Assembly: GCA_014843695.1 (NCBI GenBank)
Contig: CM026397.1
Coordinates: 34,478,596 to 34,542,595 of the forward strand
Direction of reading: 5' to 3'
Length of the DNA: 64,000 bases
From: Archivesica marissinica
Lineage: Eukaryota > Mollusca > Bivalvia > Venerida > Vesicomyidae
Shown: piece after piece, positions 1-11,485 of the stretch
Layout of the letters: every line of letters begins with the position of its first letter
How positions within the stretch are numbered: position 1 is the first letter of the stretch
Translations under genes and position numbers: made by a program
The notes under the pieces: model-generated
Database searches by the model: none
Seen by the model: only the letters and a program-made list of their open reading frames with translations
What the model was told of the DNA's origin: nothing

Positions 1-858
1 ACACCTACATTATATACTAGAGGACATAGAAAACGCACACATACATTATATACTAGAGGACATAGAAAACGCACACCTACATTATATACTAGAGGACATA
101 GAAAACGCACACCTACATTATATACTAGAGGACATAGAAAACGCACACCTACATTATATACTAGAGGACATAGAAAACGCACACCTACATTATATACTAG
201 AGGACATAGAAAACGCACACCTACATTATATACTAGAGGACATAGAAAACGCACACCTACATTATATACTAGAGGACATAGAAAACGCACACCTACATTA
301 TATACTAGAGGACATAGAAAACGCACACCTACATTATATACTAGAGGACATAGAAAACGCACACCTACATTATATACTAGAGGACATAGAAAACGCACAC
401 CTACATTATATACTAGAGGACATAGAAAACGCACACATACATTATATACTAGAGGACATAGAAAACGCACACCTACATTATATACTAGAGGACATAGAAA
501 ACGCACACCTACATTATATACTAGAGGACATAGAAAACGCACACATACATTATATACTAGAGGACATAGAAAACGCACACCTACATTATATACTAGGACA
601 TAGAAAACGCACACCTACATTATATACTAGAGGACATAGAAAACGCACACCTACATTATATACTAGAGGACATAGAAAACGCACACCTACATTATATACT
701 AGAGGACATAGAAAACGCACACATACATTATATACTAGAGGACATAGAAAACGCACACCTACATTATATACTAGAGGACATAGAAAACGCACACCTACAT
801 TATATACTAGAGGACATAGAAAACGCACACCTACATTATATGATTATTATACTAGAGG
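1..858. repeat. 36-bp satellite, block 1
   Basis: About 24 head-to-tail copies of a 36-bp unit containing GAGGACATAGAAAACGCACA followed by CCTACATTATATACTA. Most copies differ only at one C/A position (ACACC or ACACA). A few units are 34 bp because AG is lost before GGACATAG. The block runs in from the left window edge and ends with a longer junction unit that carries an extra GATTATTAT before the 386-bp element. Both strands stay open because the unit is 12 codons long and lacks stops; this is not a gene. Confidence 0.97.
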
Positions 859-1244
859 CAGGGCTCGACAAATCCACTCGTCCACTCGTATTTACGAGTG
901 ACTTTTCGATCTGGACGAGTAGAAATTCCAAGTCGCTTGCCCAGTCGGACGAGTGAACATTTCAGCTAAATATCCAATATAAATCGTAGGAACAAAATAA
1001 AATAATATCCGTTTTACTTTCTTCGGAATGATTACCAGGCGTGATAATGGGAAATCACATCGGATATTTTAATGTGTTTATGCTGCCACATAATTGCATT
1101 TATTAATAAATTAAAGTGCAATTCTGACGATTTTTAATTTTCCTAAAATACATGGGATGAGTGATAGTCCAATCTGGACGAGTGGAACAGTGGCATCACT
1201 CGCCCAGTAGGACGAGTAAGAAATTAAAAATTTGTCGAGGCCTG
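859..1244. mobile_element. 386-bp TIR element, copy 1, inside the 36-bp array
   Basis: Non-coding element with imperfect terminal inverted repeats: CAGGGCTCGACAAAT on the left and the reverse complement CAGGCCTCGACAAAT on the right. Several subterminal ACTCG/CGAGT motifs lie just inside both ends. A CAGG terminus with repeated subterminal motifs is typical of hAT-type MITEs. The flanks are TAGAGG (left) and TAGAAG (right), a possible short target duplication from the satellite unit. Copy 1 appears identical to the copy at 4861. Confidence 0.8.
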
Positions 1245-4200
1245 TAGAAGACATAGAAAATGCACACCTACATTATATACTAGATGACATAGAAAACGCA
1301 CACCTACATTATATACTAGAGGACATAGAAAACGCACACCTACATTATATACTAGAGGACATAGAAAACGCACACCTACATTATATACTAGAGGACATAG
1401 AAAACGCACACCTACATTATATACTAGAGGACATAGAAAACGCACACATACATTATATACTAGAGGACATAGAAAACGCACACATACATTATATACTAGA
1501 GGACATAGAAAACGCACACCTACAGTATATACTAGAGGACATAGAAAATGCACACCTACATTATATACTAGAGGACATAGAAAACGCACACATACATTAT
1601 ATACTAGAGGACATAGAAAACGCACACCTACATTATATATTAAATGACATAGAAAATGCACACCTACATTATATACTAGGACATAGAAAACGCACACCTA
1701 CATTATATACTAGAGGACATAGAAAACGCACACATACATTATATACTAGAGGACATAGAAAACGCACACCTACATTATATACTAGCTAGAGAGGACATAG
1801 AAAACGCACACATACATTATATACTAGAGGACATAGAAAACGCACACCTACATTATATACTAGAGGACATAGAAAACGCACACCTACATCATATACTAGA
1901 GGACATAGAAAATGCACACATACATTATATACTAGAGGACATAGAAAACGCACACATACATTATATACTAGGACATAGAAAACGCACACATACATTATAT
2001 ACTAGAGGACATAGAAAACGCACACATACATTATATACTAGAGGACATAGAATACGCACACCTACAGTATATACTAGAGGACATAGAAAACGCACACATA
2101 CATTATATACTAGAGGACATAGAATACGCACACCTACAGTATATACTAGAGGACATAGAAAATGCACACATACATTATATACTAGAGAACATAGAAAACG
2201 CACACATACATTATATACTAGGACATAGAAAACGCACACCTACATTATATACTAGTCTAGTAGAGGACATAGAAAACGCACACATACATTATATACTAGA
2301 GGACATAGAAAACTCACACCTACATTATATACTAGAGAACATAGAAAACGCACACCTACATTATATACTAGAGGACATAGAAAACGCACACCTACATTAT
2401 ATAATAGGACATAGAAAAACGCACACATACAGTATATACTAGAGGACATAGAAAACGCACACCTACATTATATACTAGAGGACATAGAAAACGCACACCT
2501 ACATTATATACTAGAGGACATAGAAAATGCACACATATATTATATACTAGAGGACATAGAAAACGCAAACATACATTATATACTAGAGGACATAGAAAAC
2601 GCACACCTACATTATATACTAGAGAACATAGAAAATGCACACATACATTATATACTAGAGGACATAGAAAACGCACACCTACATTATATACTAGAGGACA
2701 TAGAAAACTCACACCTACATTATATACTAGAGAACATAGAAAACGCACACATACATTATATACTAGAGGACATAGAAAACGCACACCTACATTATATATT
2801 AGGACATAGAAAACGCACACCTACATTATATACTAGAGGACATAGAAAACGCACACCTACATTATATACTAGAGGACATAGAAAACGCACACCTACATTA
2901 TATACTAGAGGACATAGAAAACGCACACATACATTATATACTAGAGGACATAGAAAACGCACACCTACATTATATACTAGAGGACATAGAAAACGCACAC
3001 ATACATTATATACTAGAGGACATAGAAAACGCACACCTACATTATATACTAGAGGACATAGAAAACGCACACATACATTATATACTAGAGGACATAGAAA
3101 ACGCACACCTACATTATATACTAGAGGACATAGAAAACGCACACCTACATTATATACTAGGACATAGAAAACGCACACCTACATTATATACTAGAGGACA
3201 TAGAAAACGCACACCTACATTATATACTAGAGGACATAGAAAATGCACACATACATTATATACTAGAGGACATAGAAAACGCACACCTACATTATATACT
3301 AGGACATAGAAAACGCACACATACATTATATACTAGAGGACATAGAAAACGCAAACATACATTATATACTAGAGGACATAGAATACGCACACCTAAATTA
3401 TATACTAGAGGACATAGAAAACGCACACATACATTATATACTAGAGGACATAGAATACGCACACCTACATTATATACTAGAGGACATAGAAAACGCACAC
3501 CTACATTATATACTAGAGAACATAGAAAACGCACACATACATTATATACTAGAGGACATAGAAAACGCACACCTACATTATATACTAGAGAGGACATAGA
3601 AAACGCACACCTACATTATATACTAGAGGACATAGAAAACGCACACCTACATTATATACTAGGACATAGAAAACGCACACATACAGTATATACTAGAGGA
3701 CATAGAAAACGCACACCTACATTATATACTAGAGGACATAGAAAACGCACACCTACATTATATACTAGAGGACATAGAAAACGCACACATACATTATATA
3801 CTAGAGGACATAGAAAACGCAAACATACATTATATACTAGAGGACATAGAAAACGCACACCTACATTATATACTAGAGGACATAGAAAATGCACACCTAC
3901 ATTATATACTAGAGGACATAGAAAACGCACACCTACATTATATACTAGAGGACATAGAAAACGCACACCTACATTATATACTAGAGGACATAGAAAACGC
4001 ACACATACATTATATACTAGAGGACATAGAAAACGCACACCTACATTATATACTAGGACATAGAAAACGCACACCTACATTATATACTAGAGGACATAGA
4101 AAACGCACACCTACATTATATACTAGAGGACATAGAAAACGCACACCTACATTATATACTAGAGGACATAGAAAACGCACACCTACATTATATACTAGAG

Positions 4201-4860
4201 GACATAGAAAACGCACACCTACATTATATACTAGAGGACATAGAAAACGCACACCTACATTATATACTAGAGGACATAGAAAACGCACACCTACATTATA
4301 TACTAGAGGACATAGAAAACGCACACCTACATTATATACTAGAGGACATAGAAAACGCACACCTACATTATATACTAGAGGACATAGAAAACGCACACAT
4401 ACATTATATACTAGAGGACATAGAAAACGCACACCTACATTATATACTAGAGGACATAGAAAACGCACACCTACATTATATACTAGAGGACATAGAAAAC
4501 GCACACCTACATTATATACTAGAGGACATAGAAAACGCACACATACATTATATACTAGAGGACATAGAAAACGCACACCTACATTATATACTAGAGGACA
4601 TAGAAAACGCACACCTACATTATATACTAGGACATAGAAAACGCACACCTACATTATATACTAGAGGACATAGAAAACGCACACCTACATTATATACTAG
4701 AGGACATAGAAAACGCACACCTACATTATATACTAGAGGACATAGAAAACGCACACCTACATTATATACTAGAGGACATAGAAAACGCACACCTACATTA
4801 TATTTATACTAGAGGACATAGAAAACGCACACCTACATTATATGATTATTATACTAGAGG
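1245..4860. repeat. 36-bp satellite, block 2
   Basis: About 100 copies of the 36-bp unit. This is the most variable block: 1245-3700 has many variants (TACAGTATAT, GAATACGCAC, GCAAACATAC, ACTAGAGAACATAG, and 34-bp or longer junction units), while 4040-4800 is much more uniform. It opens with TAGAAGACATAGAAAATGC and an ACTAGATGACATAG unit, and ends with a GATTATTAT junction unit. The same start and end occur around all three 386-bp elements. Confidence 0.97.
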
Positions 4861-5246
4861 CAGGGCTCGACAAATCCACTCGTCCACTCGTATTTACGAG
4901 TGACTTTTCGATCTGGACGAGTAGAAATTCCAAGTCGCTTGCCCAGTCGGACGAGTGAACATTTCAGCTAAATATCCAATATAAATCGTAGGAACAAAAT
5001 AAAATAATATCCGTTTTACTTTCTTCGGAATGATTACCAGGCGTGATAATGGGAAATCACATCGGATATTTTAATGTGTTTATGCTGCCACATAATTGCA
5101 TTTATTAATAAATTAAAGTGCAATTCTGACGATTTTTAATTTTCCTAAAATACATGGGATGAGTGATAGTCCAATCTGGACGAGTGGAACAGTGGCATCA
5201 CTCGCCCAGTAGGACGAGTAAGAAATTAAAAATTTGTCGAGGCCTG
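4861..5246. mobile_element. 386-bp TIR element, copy 2
   Basis: Same element, same orientation and same position within the satellite unit as at 859-1244, 4002 bp downstream. By eye it matches copy 1 throughout. That points to duplication of a ~4-kb array-plus-element block, or an assembly duplication, rather than a second insertion. Confidence 0.8.
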
Positions 5247-7284
5247 TAGAAGACATAGAAAATGCACACCTACATTATATACTAGATGACATAGAAAACG
5301 CACACCTACATTATATACTAGAGGACATAGAAAACGCACACCTACATTATATACTAGAGGACATAGAAAACGCACACCTACATTATATACTAGAGGACAT
5401 AGAAAACGCACACCTACATTATATACTAGAGGACATAGAAAACGCACACCTACATTATATACTAGAGGACATAGAAAACGCACACCTACATTATATACTA
5501 GAGGACATAGAAAACGCACACCTACATTATATACTAGAGGACATAGAAAACGCACACCTACATTATATACTAGAGGACATAGAAAACGCACACCTACATT
5601 ATATACTAGAGGACATAGAAAACGCACACCTACATTATATACTAGAGGACATAGAAAACGCACACATACATTATATACTAGAGGACATAGAAAACGCACA
5701 CCTACATTATATACTAGAGGACATAGAAAACGCACACCTACATTATATACTAGAGGACATAGAAAACGCACACCTACATTATATACTAGAGGACATAGAA
5801 AACGCACACCTACATTATATACTAGAGGACATAGAAAACGCACACCTACATTATATACTAGGACATAGAAAACGCACACCTACATTATATACTAGAGGAC
5901 ATAGAAAACGCACACCTACATTATATACTAGAGGACATAGAAAACGCACACCTACATTATATACTAGAGGACATAGAAAACGCACACCTACATTATATAC
6001 TAGAGGACATAGAAAACGCACACCTACATTATATACTAGAGGACATAGAAAACGCACACCTACATTATATACTAGAGGACATAGAAAACGCACACCTACA
6101 TTATATACTAGAGGACATAGAAAACGCACACCTACATTATATACTAGAGGACATAGAAAACGCACACCTACATTATATACTAGAGGACATAGAAAACGCA
6201 CACCTACATTATATACTAGAGGACATAGAAAACGCACACCTACATTATATACTAGAGGACATAGAAAACGCACACCTACATTATATACTAGAGGACATAG
6301 AAAACGCACACCTACATTATATACTAGAGGACATAGAAAACGCACACCTACATTATATACTAGAGGACATAGAAAACGCACACCTACATTATATACTAGA
6401 GGACATAGAAAACGCACACCTACATTATATACTAGAGGACATAGAAAACGCACACCTACATTATATACTAGAGGACATAGAAAACGCACACCTACATTAT
6501 ATACTAGAGGACATAGAAAACGCACACCTACATTATATACTAGAGGACATAGAAAACGCACACCTACATTATATACTAGAGGACATAGAAAACGCACACC
6601 TACATTATATACTAGAGGACATAGAAAACGCACACCTACATTATATACTAGAGGACATAGAAAACGCACACCTACATTATATACTAGAGGACATAGAAAA
6701 CGCACACCTACATTATATACTAGAGGACATAGAAAACGCACACCTACATTATATACTAGAGGACATAGAAAACGCACACCTACATTATATACTAGAGGAC
6801 ATAGAAAACGCACACCTACATTATATACTAGAGGACATAGAAAACGCACACCTACATTATATACTAGAGGACATAGAAAACGCACACCTACATTATATAC
6901 TAGAGGACATAGAAAACGCACACCTACATTATATACTAGAGGACATAGAAAACGCACACCTACATTATATACTAGAGGACATAGAAAACGCACACCTACA
7001 TTATATACTAGAGGACATAGAAAACGCACACCTACATTATATACTAGAGGACATAGAAAACGCACACCTACATTATATACTAGAGGACATAGAAAATGCA
7101 CACCTACATTATATACTAGAGGACATAGAAAACGCACACATACATTATATACTAGAGGACATAGAAAACGCACACCTACATTATATACTAGAGGACATAG
7201 AAAACGCACACCTACATTATATGATTATTATACTAGAGGACATAGAAAACGCACACCTACATTATATGATTATTATACTAGAGG
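5247..7284. repeat. 36-bp satellite, block 3 (highly homogeneous)
   Basis: About 56 copies of the 36-bp unit, nearly all identical. There is one 34-bp unit near 5860 and a few C/A or C/T variants near 5665 and 7095-7140. It ends with two successive junction units carrying GATTATTATACTAGAGG. The 697-codon plus-strand frame here is the 12-residue DIENAHLHYILE repeat, which shifts frame at the 34-bp unit; it is an artefact of a stop-free unit. Confidence 0.97.
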
Positions 7285-7670
7285 CAGGGCTCGACAAATC
7301 CACTCGTCCGCTCGTATTTACGAGTGACTTTTCGATCTGGACGAGTAGAAATTCCAAGTCGATTGCCCAGTCGGACGAGTGAAAATTTCAGCTAAATATC
7401 CAATATAAATCGTAGGAACAAAATAAAATAATATCCGTTTTACTTTCTTCGGAATGATTACCAGGCGTGATAATGGGAAATCACCGCGGATATTTTAATG
7501 TGTTTATGCTGCCACATAATTGCATTTATTAATAAATTAAAGTGCAATTCTGACGATTTTTAATTTTCCTAAAATACATGGGATGAGTGATAGTCCAATC
7601 TGGACGAGTGGAACAGTGGCATCACTCGCCCAGTAGGACGAGTAAGAAATTAAAAATTTGTCGAGGCCTG
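7285..7670. mobile_element. 386-bp TIR element, copy 3 (diverged)
   Basis: Third copy, same length and phase. It differs from copies 1 and 2 at several bases (for example CCGCTCG for CCACTCG, AGTCGATTG for AGTCGCTTG, GTGAAAATTT for GTGAACATTT, and CACCGCGG for CACATCGG). It is therefore older or independently drifted, while copies 1 and 2 were homogenised recently. Confidence 0.8.
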
Positions 7671-7800
7671 TAGAAGACATAGAAAATGCACACCTACATT
7701 ATATACTAGATGACATAGAAAACGCACACCTACATTATATAATTATTATTACATGAAAACGAAATACGAAGGATTCCATCAAAGGTATCTTCAATATACA
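7671..7800. repeat. Last two 36-bp units running into MITE interior
   Basis: Two final satellite units end at about 7740. The sequence then continues as AATTATTATTACATGAAAAC, GAAATACGAAGGATTCCATC. That is the inward continuation of the right terminus of the TA-flanked MITE at 36601-36812, read on the opposite strand. The array therefore ends inside a copy of the MITE from which the unit derives. Similarity fades after about 7790. Confidence 0.75.
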
Positions 7801-7824
7801 TAATACAAGCAAATGTACTCTTGT

Positions 7825-8041
7825 GTGTTTTACGTTTATTTATCGTCGCTACCGGTTACCAATATGAGCTACGCCTTCTGAAGAGATTAGTCATTTTAGG
7901 AGGATAGTGCAATGATACAGACAGAGACCCATTCCAGAGTCTCATCTGGTTCTTTTACGTGCACGATGTAAAGCACCGACACGAGATCTCGGTTTAACGT
8001 CCCGTCTGAAAGACTGTTTTTAATTAGGGTCAGACGAGGGA
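7825..8041 (-). mobile_element. SINE family A, head-truncated
   Basis: Minus-strand SINE body and tail. The tail has the hairpin pair GTCGCT/AGCGAC (here mutated) before AATAAACGTAAAACACA. The body matches the full-length copy at 12436-12715. The tRNA-like head is missing: the element stops after the GGTCAGACGAGGG segment. Confidence 0.85.
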
Positions 8042-8095
8042 AAATGATTGTACTCTTATAATAATAATAATATATTATATAACCTATTACAGAGA

Positions 8096-8296
8096 ATTTC
8101 TGGTGCGAAAGACCCGGAGTTCGCATCCCACTGGAGCCGTTACGATTGTGCCCTTAGGCAAGGCATTTAAATTCCACATTGCTTCTTCTCTCTCCTTCAT
8201 GGCGATGGATTCCATCAGGAATGAGGTGTCGAGAGTGATTAATATAAGTTGTAAGAACTTGTTTCGCAATCGATCTATAAATAAATTTGTATGAAC
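8096..8296 (+). mobile_element. SINE family C, 5'-truncated
   Basis: It retains the end of the tRNA-like head (GGAGTTCGCATCCC, a degraded B box), the central block CCTTAGGCAAGGCATTTAAA, the GATTCCATCAGGAATGAGGT segment, and the tail GAGTGATTAATATAAGTTGT. Tail bases are shared with the V-SINE family. Confidence 0.85.
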
Positions 8297-8305
8297 TATT
8301 ATAGA

Positions 8306-8879
8306 GAGGAATATGTTGTTTTAATTCACTATATATCGCAAAAAGCCAAACAAATGCATTGTTCACGTATAAATGAATTGCTACTACAAATTCTTCCGAA
8401 TATATTCGAACACAAATATTGAATCAATATACAGGTTGTCCGATTAGCGCAGTGGTTAACACGCTCACTTCTCACCAATGCAACCCGGGTTCGATCCTTG
8501 GACTGGGAAGTATGTGAGATGGTACGGTGGTCGCGAGATCGGACAGGTGGGTATTCTCCGGGTACTCCGGTTTCCTCCCACATGAATGACCACATTTACG
8601 CTTTCATCTGCGCCAACGAGAGTGATTAATATAAGTTGCTAAAACTTGCTTCGCTATTATTGTAAAATAAATGACGTTTAAAAAAAACAGTATGTTTGTG
8701 GTCTACAAACTTTCAAAAATGAATGTAGGATTTCATATACCGATCATCCACGCTCATGAATTGACATTTCTTTGTCAATGTAGTCAATACTAAACGCTTG
8801 ATACTGTCGCTTAGAGATAATAAATTTAACTAAGACTAGTTTACAAATAAATATGCATAAGCACAAATGTGAGATATAA
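8306..8879 (-). mobile_element. Diverged fragment of the TTAA-flanked element, split by a V-SINE
   Basis: 8332-8433 and 8690-8879 match, on the opposite strand, segments of the element at 33644-35069. Shared stretches include TTGCTACTACAAATTCTTCC and TTTGTGGTCTACAAACTTTC. The intact order in the 34.9-kb copy shows that the V-SINE at 8434-8686 split this copy. No coding potential. Confidence 0.7.
8434..8686 (+). mobile_element. V-SINE (family B), full length
   Basis: tRNA-like head with A box GATTAGCGCAGTGGTTAA and B box GGGTTCGATCC, both pol III internal promoter elements. The V-domain core follows (CTCCGGGTACTCCGGTTTCC), then the tail GAGTGATTAATATAAGTTG and an A-rich end. The core matches the conserved central domain of V-SINEs, which includes the molluscan RUDI family. 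ACAG flanks both ends as a short target duplication. Confidence 0.9.
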
Positions 8880-8960
8880 CGGGTTTACTCCCACATGAAT
8901 GATCACATTTATGCATTCATCCGTGCCAACGCTTCGCAATTGTAAAATAAATAAAGTTTA
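8880..8960 (+). mobile_element. V-SINE 3' fragment
   Basis: Short remnant: GGTTTACTCCCACATGAATG, then CATTCATCCGTGCCAACG, then a shortened tail GCTTCGCAATTGTAAAATAA. It lacks the head, most of the core and the GAGTGATTAATATAAG block. Confidence 0.75.
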
Positions 8961-8995
8961 AACTAAATGGTGTCTTTTATAGCATGAAACTAATT

Positions 8996-9160
8996 GCCCC
9001 GTTGGAGCCGTTACGATTGTGCCCTTAGGTAAGGCATTTAAATTCCACATTGCCTCTTCTCTCTCCCTCGTGGCGAATGATTCCATCAGGAATAAGATGT
9101 CTAGAGTGTAAGTTGTAAGAACTTGTTTCACAATCGAGCTAAAATAAATTTGTTTCATAG
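8996..9160 (+). mobile_element. SINE family C, 5'-truncated
   Basis: Begins at GGAGCCGTTACGATTGTGCC, so the tRNA-like head is absent. It keeps the central CCTTAGGTAAGGCATTTAAA block and a tail with GTAAGTTGTAAGAACTTG. The GATTAATAT part of the tail is deleted. Confidence 0.8.
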
Positions 9161-9166
9161 AAACAT

Positions 9167-9427
9167 GAAATTTTATCCATAAGCCACCAACGGTCTCGTA
9201 CCTCTATCCTAGGACACCCCCCCCCCCTCTATTAAAAAAAAGACACACAGAAATGTTATCCATAAGCCACCATAGGTCTCGTATCGCTACCCTAGGACAT
9301 CTATTTTTTTAATAGAGGGGGGTGTCCTAGGATAGAGGTATGAGACCTTTGGTGGCTTATAAAAACATAGAGGACGGGGTCCTAGGATAGAGGTACGAGA
9401 CCTTTGGTGGCTTATGGATAAAATTTC
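9167..9427. mobile_element. Fold-back element with doubled arms
   Basis: A 261-bp palindrome. Two direct copies of an arm (CATAAGCCACC, GGTCTCGTA, CCTAGGACA) occupy the left half and two inverted copies the right half. The outermost ends GAAATTTTATCCATAAGCC and its complement are exact. A run of Cs and an A/T-rich centre join the halves. It could form a long hairpin. No obvious target duplication; no coding potential. Confidence 0.8.
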
Positions 9428-9491
9428 AAGTTCCTGTGTATGTATAAACTAAGAAACTGATTACATAGGATATAATGTAGGTGATGCATAC

Positions 9492-9722
9492 CAAATTGAA
9501 CATGACGACATCAAAACTTCTATCTGGAAAGGGTAATGGGGGCATTGTGGCTTCTACCACCTCTTTGATCTTTCCCGCGCCTATTGCATCAGCCAGCTTC
9601 ACCTTGGCCTTCTCCAACATTCCTGATGACGCGTCTAATAGAGTCATGTGACCGACGCCACGTTCAATGAACGCTTGAGCATAATTTCCGGTTCCGCAGC
9701 CAGCATCTAGGATATGCAAGTC
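9492..9722 (-). CDS. Internal exon of a class I SAM-dependent methyltransferase (Methyltransf_11 type)
   Basis: An exact 77-codon, phase-0 exon. On the minus strand it follows an ATTTTCAG acceptor (9723 onward) and ends at a GTATGC donor (9491-9486). The protein starts DLHILDAGCGTGNYAQAF: LDAGCGTG is glycine-rich motif I, which binds S-adenosylmethionine. MTLLDASSGMLEKAK carries the acidic motif II position (LLD), and PFPDRSFDVVMFNL is the FDVV strand near the catalytic face. The substrate cannot be told from the fold alone. Neighbouring exons were not found: the downstream (lower-coordinate) side is SINE and fold-back sequence, and the upstream side holds a SINE fragment and the 45-bp array. 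The gene therefore extends beyond what I can recognise or is a remnant, but this exon is undamaged. Confidence 0.8.
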
Positions 9723-9837
9723 CTGAAAATATTCAGAGACACTAATAGTAATCTGTTCCATGTTCACAGGACACAGAAGTGTAACAGATACCTCTATGCA
9801 ATTTCGAACAACTCTATAGTGTTTTGTATGTTTGTTT

Positions 9838-9941
9838 GTGTCGGGTTTTACGCCTGCATCGGCACCATTTTGGGCTATATTGCCAGCGGGCAGTTTACCT
9901 AACAACACCATTCCTAGGCAGGCTCCAGCGGTCAACCAGTA
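9838..9941 (-). mobile_element. SINE family D, 3' part (tail type 2)
   Basis: Reverse complement of the second half of the family D SINE at 22450-22739, including GGTAAACTGCCCGCTGGC and GATGCAGGCGTAAAACCCGA. The tRNA-like head is absent and the fragment abuts the 45-bp array. It lies in the presumed intron just upstream of the methyltransferase exon. Confidence 0.8.
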
Positions 9942-11082
9942 GGCCGACTAATATTGAGCATCGTAGGGTGCGATTTTGAACTTGTAGGTCGCCTAATATT
10001 GAGCACCGAAGGGTGCGATTTTGAACTTGTAGGCTGACTAATATTGAGCACCGAAGGATGCGATTTTGAACTTGTATGCCGACTAATATTGAGCACCGAA
10101 GGATGCGATTTTGAACTTGTATGCCGACTAATATTGAGCACCGAAGGATGCGATTTTGAACTTGTAGGCCGACTAATATTGAGCACCGAAGGATGCGATT
10201 TTGAACTTGTAGGCCGACTAATATTGAGCACCGAAGGATGCGATTTTGAACTTGTAGGCTGACTAATATTAAGCACGAGTAAGGATGCGATTTTGAACTT
10301 GTAGGCTGACTAATATTGAACACTGAAGGATGCGATCTTGAACTTGTAGGCTGACTAATATTGAGCATCATAGGATGCGATTTTGAACTTGTAGGCCGAC
10401 TAATATTGAGTATCGAAGGATGCGATTTTGAACTTGTATGCCGACTAATATTGAGCATTGAAGGATGTGATTTTGAACTTGTAGGCTGACTAATATTGAG
10501 CACCGAAGGGTGTGATTTTGAACTTGTAGGCCGACTAATATTGAGCATCGAAGGATGCGATTTTGAACTTGTAGGCCGACTAATATTGAGCATCGAAGGA
10601 TGCGATTTTGAACTTGTAGGCCGACTAATATTGAGCATCGAAGGATGCGATTTTGAACTTGTATGCCGACTAATATTGAGCATCGAAGGGTGCGATTTTG
10701 AACTTGTAGACTGACTAATATTGAGTACCGAAGGATGCGATTTTGAACTTGTAGGCCGACTATTTGGGGTGGTTTTGTTGTGGATATTGAGCACCGAAGG
10801 GTGCGATTTTGAACTTGTAGGCTGACTAATATTGAGCATCGAAGGATGCGATTTTGAACTTGTAGGCCGACTAATATTGAGCACCGAAGGGTGCGATTTT
10901 GAACTTGTAGGCTGACTAATATTGAGCACCGAAGGATGCGATTTTGAACTTGTAGGCTGACTAATATTGAGCACGAGTAAGGATGAGATTTTGAACTTGT
11001 AGGCTGACTAATATTGAGCACCGAAGGATGCGATTTTGAACTTGTAGGCTGACTAATATTGAGCACCGAAGGATGCGATTTT
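9942..11082. repeat. 45-bp minisatellite
   Basis: About 25 copies of a 45-bp unit: GACTAATATTGAGCACCGAA, GGATGCGATTTTGAACTTGT, AGGCC. Variants are mostly single-base changes, plus two CACGAGTAAGG forms and one copy interrupted by TATTTGGGGTGGTTTTGTTG near 10770. 45 bp is 15 codons, which explains the 359-codon minus-strand frame; it is not a gene. Confidence 0.96.
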
Positions 11083-11165
11083 GAGTGAGGGGTCTGGTGA
11101 CATGCTCCTCCAGGGAAATGTTGAATCGTTTACGGTCAATGGTGCACTCTGACGCATTAATAGAT
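11083..11165. repeat. Flank of the 45-bp array homologous to a dispersed element
   Basis: The sequence after the last 45-bp unit (GTGAGGGGTCTGGTGACATGC, then GTCAATGGTGCACTCTGACG) matches the sequence following the single related unit at 22351-22449 and its continuation after 22755. The array therefore lies inside a dispersed repeat, not in unique DNA. Confidence 0.7.
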
Positions 11166-11485
11166 ATTTTCAGAGATATGAACTTGACTTGTTATGTTGT
11201 GCAGAATGGAATTGATCTCTTAAGTTAACAACCCAACTCTCTGCAGGTCCGGGCCTTCAGGGCCTTATAGTAGCTATGTGCCTGGTAACACAAACTGTGC
11301 GAGAATAGCTATGAAATGTGAAATGGCATACCTCAACTTCAATTTCAACTTCTTACTACCGAACAATCAGTAATGATTATGATTGGCAGGCGCAGTCAAG
11401 AACAGTTAGTTAATCTAAAATGTTATGTGCTAGTTAAAAAGATCTACAAAGCTATAGTTAAAAGCAGACAGTACAAGGATTAGAG

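Noticed and set aside
5234..7327. 697-codon plus-strand open frame (DIENAHLHYILE repeats) and its minus-strand partner
   Set aside because: Pure product of a stop-free 36-bp unit; it shifts frame at a 34-bp unit and runs into the 386-bp element.
1..7740. CRISPR-like array
   Set aside because: Units are uniform head-to-tail repeats with no unique spacers, in eukaryotic DNA.
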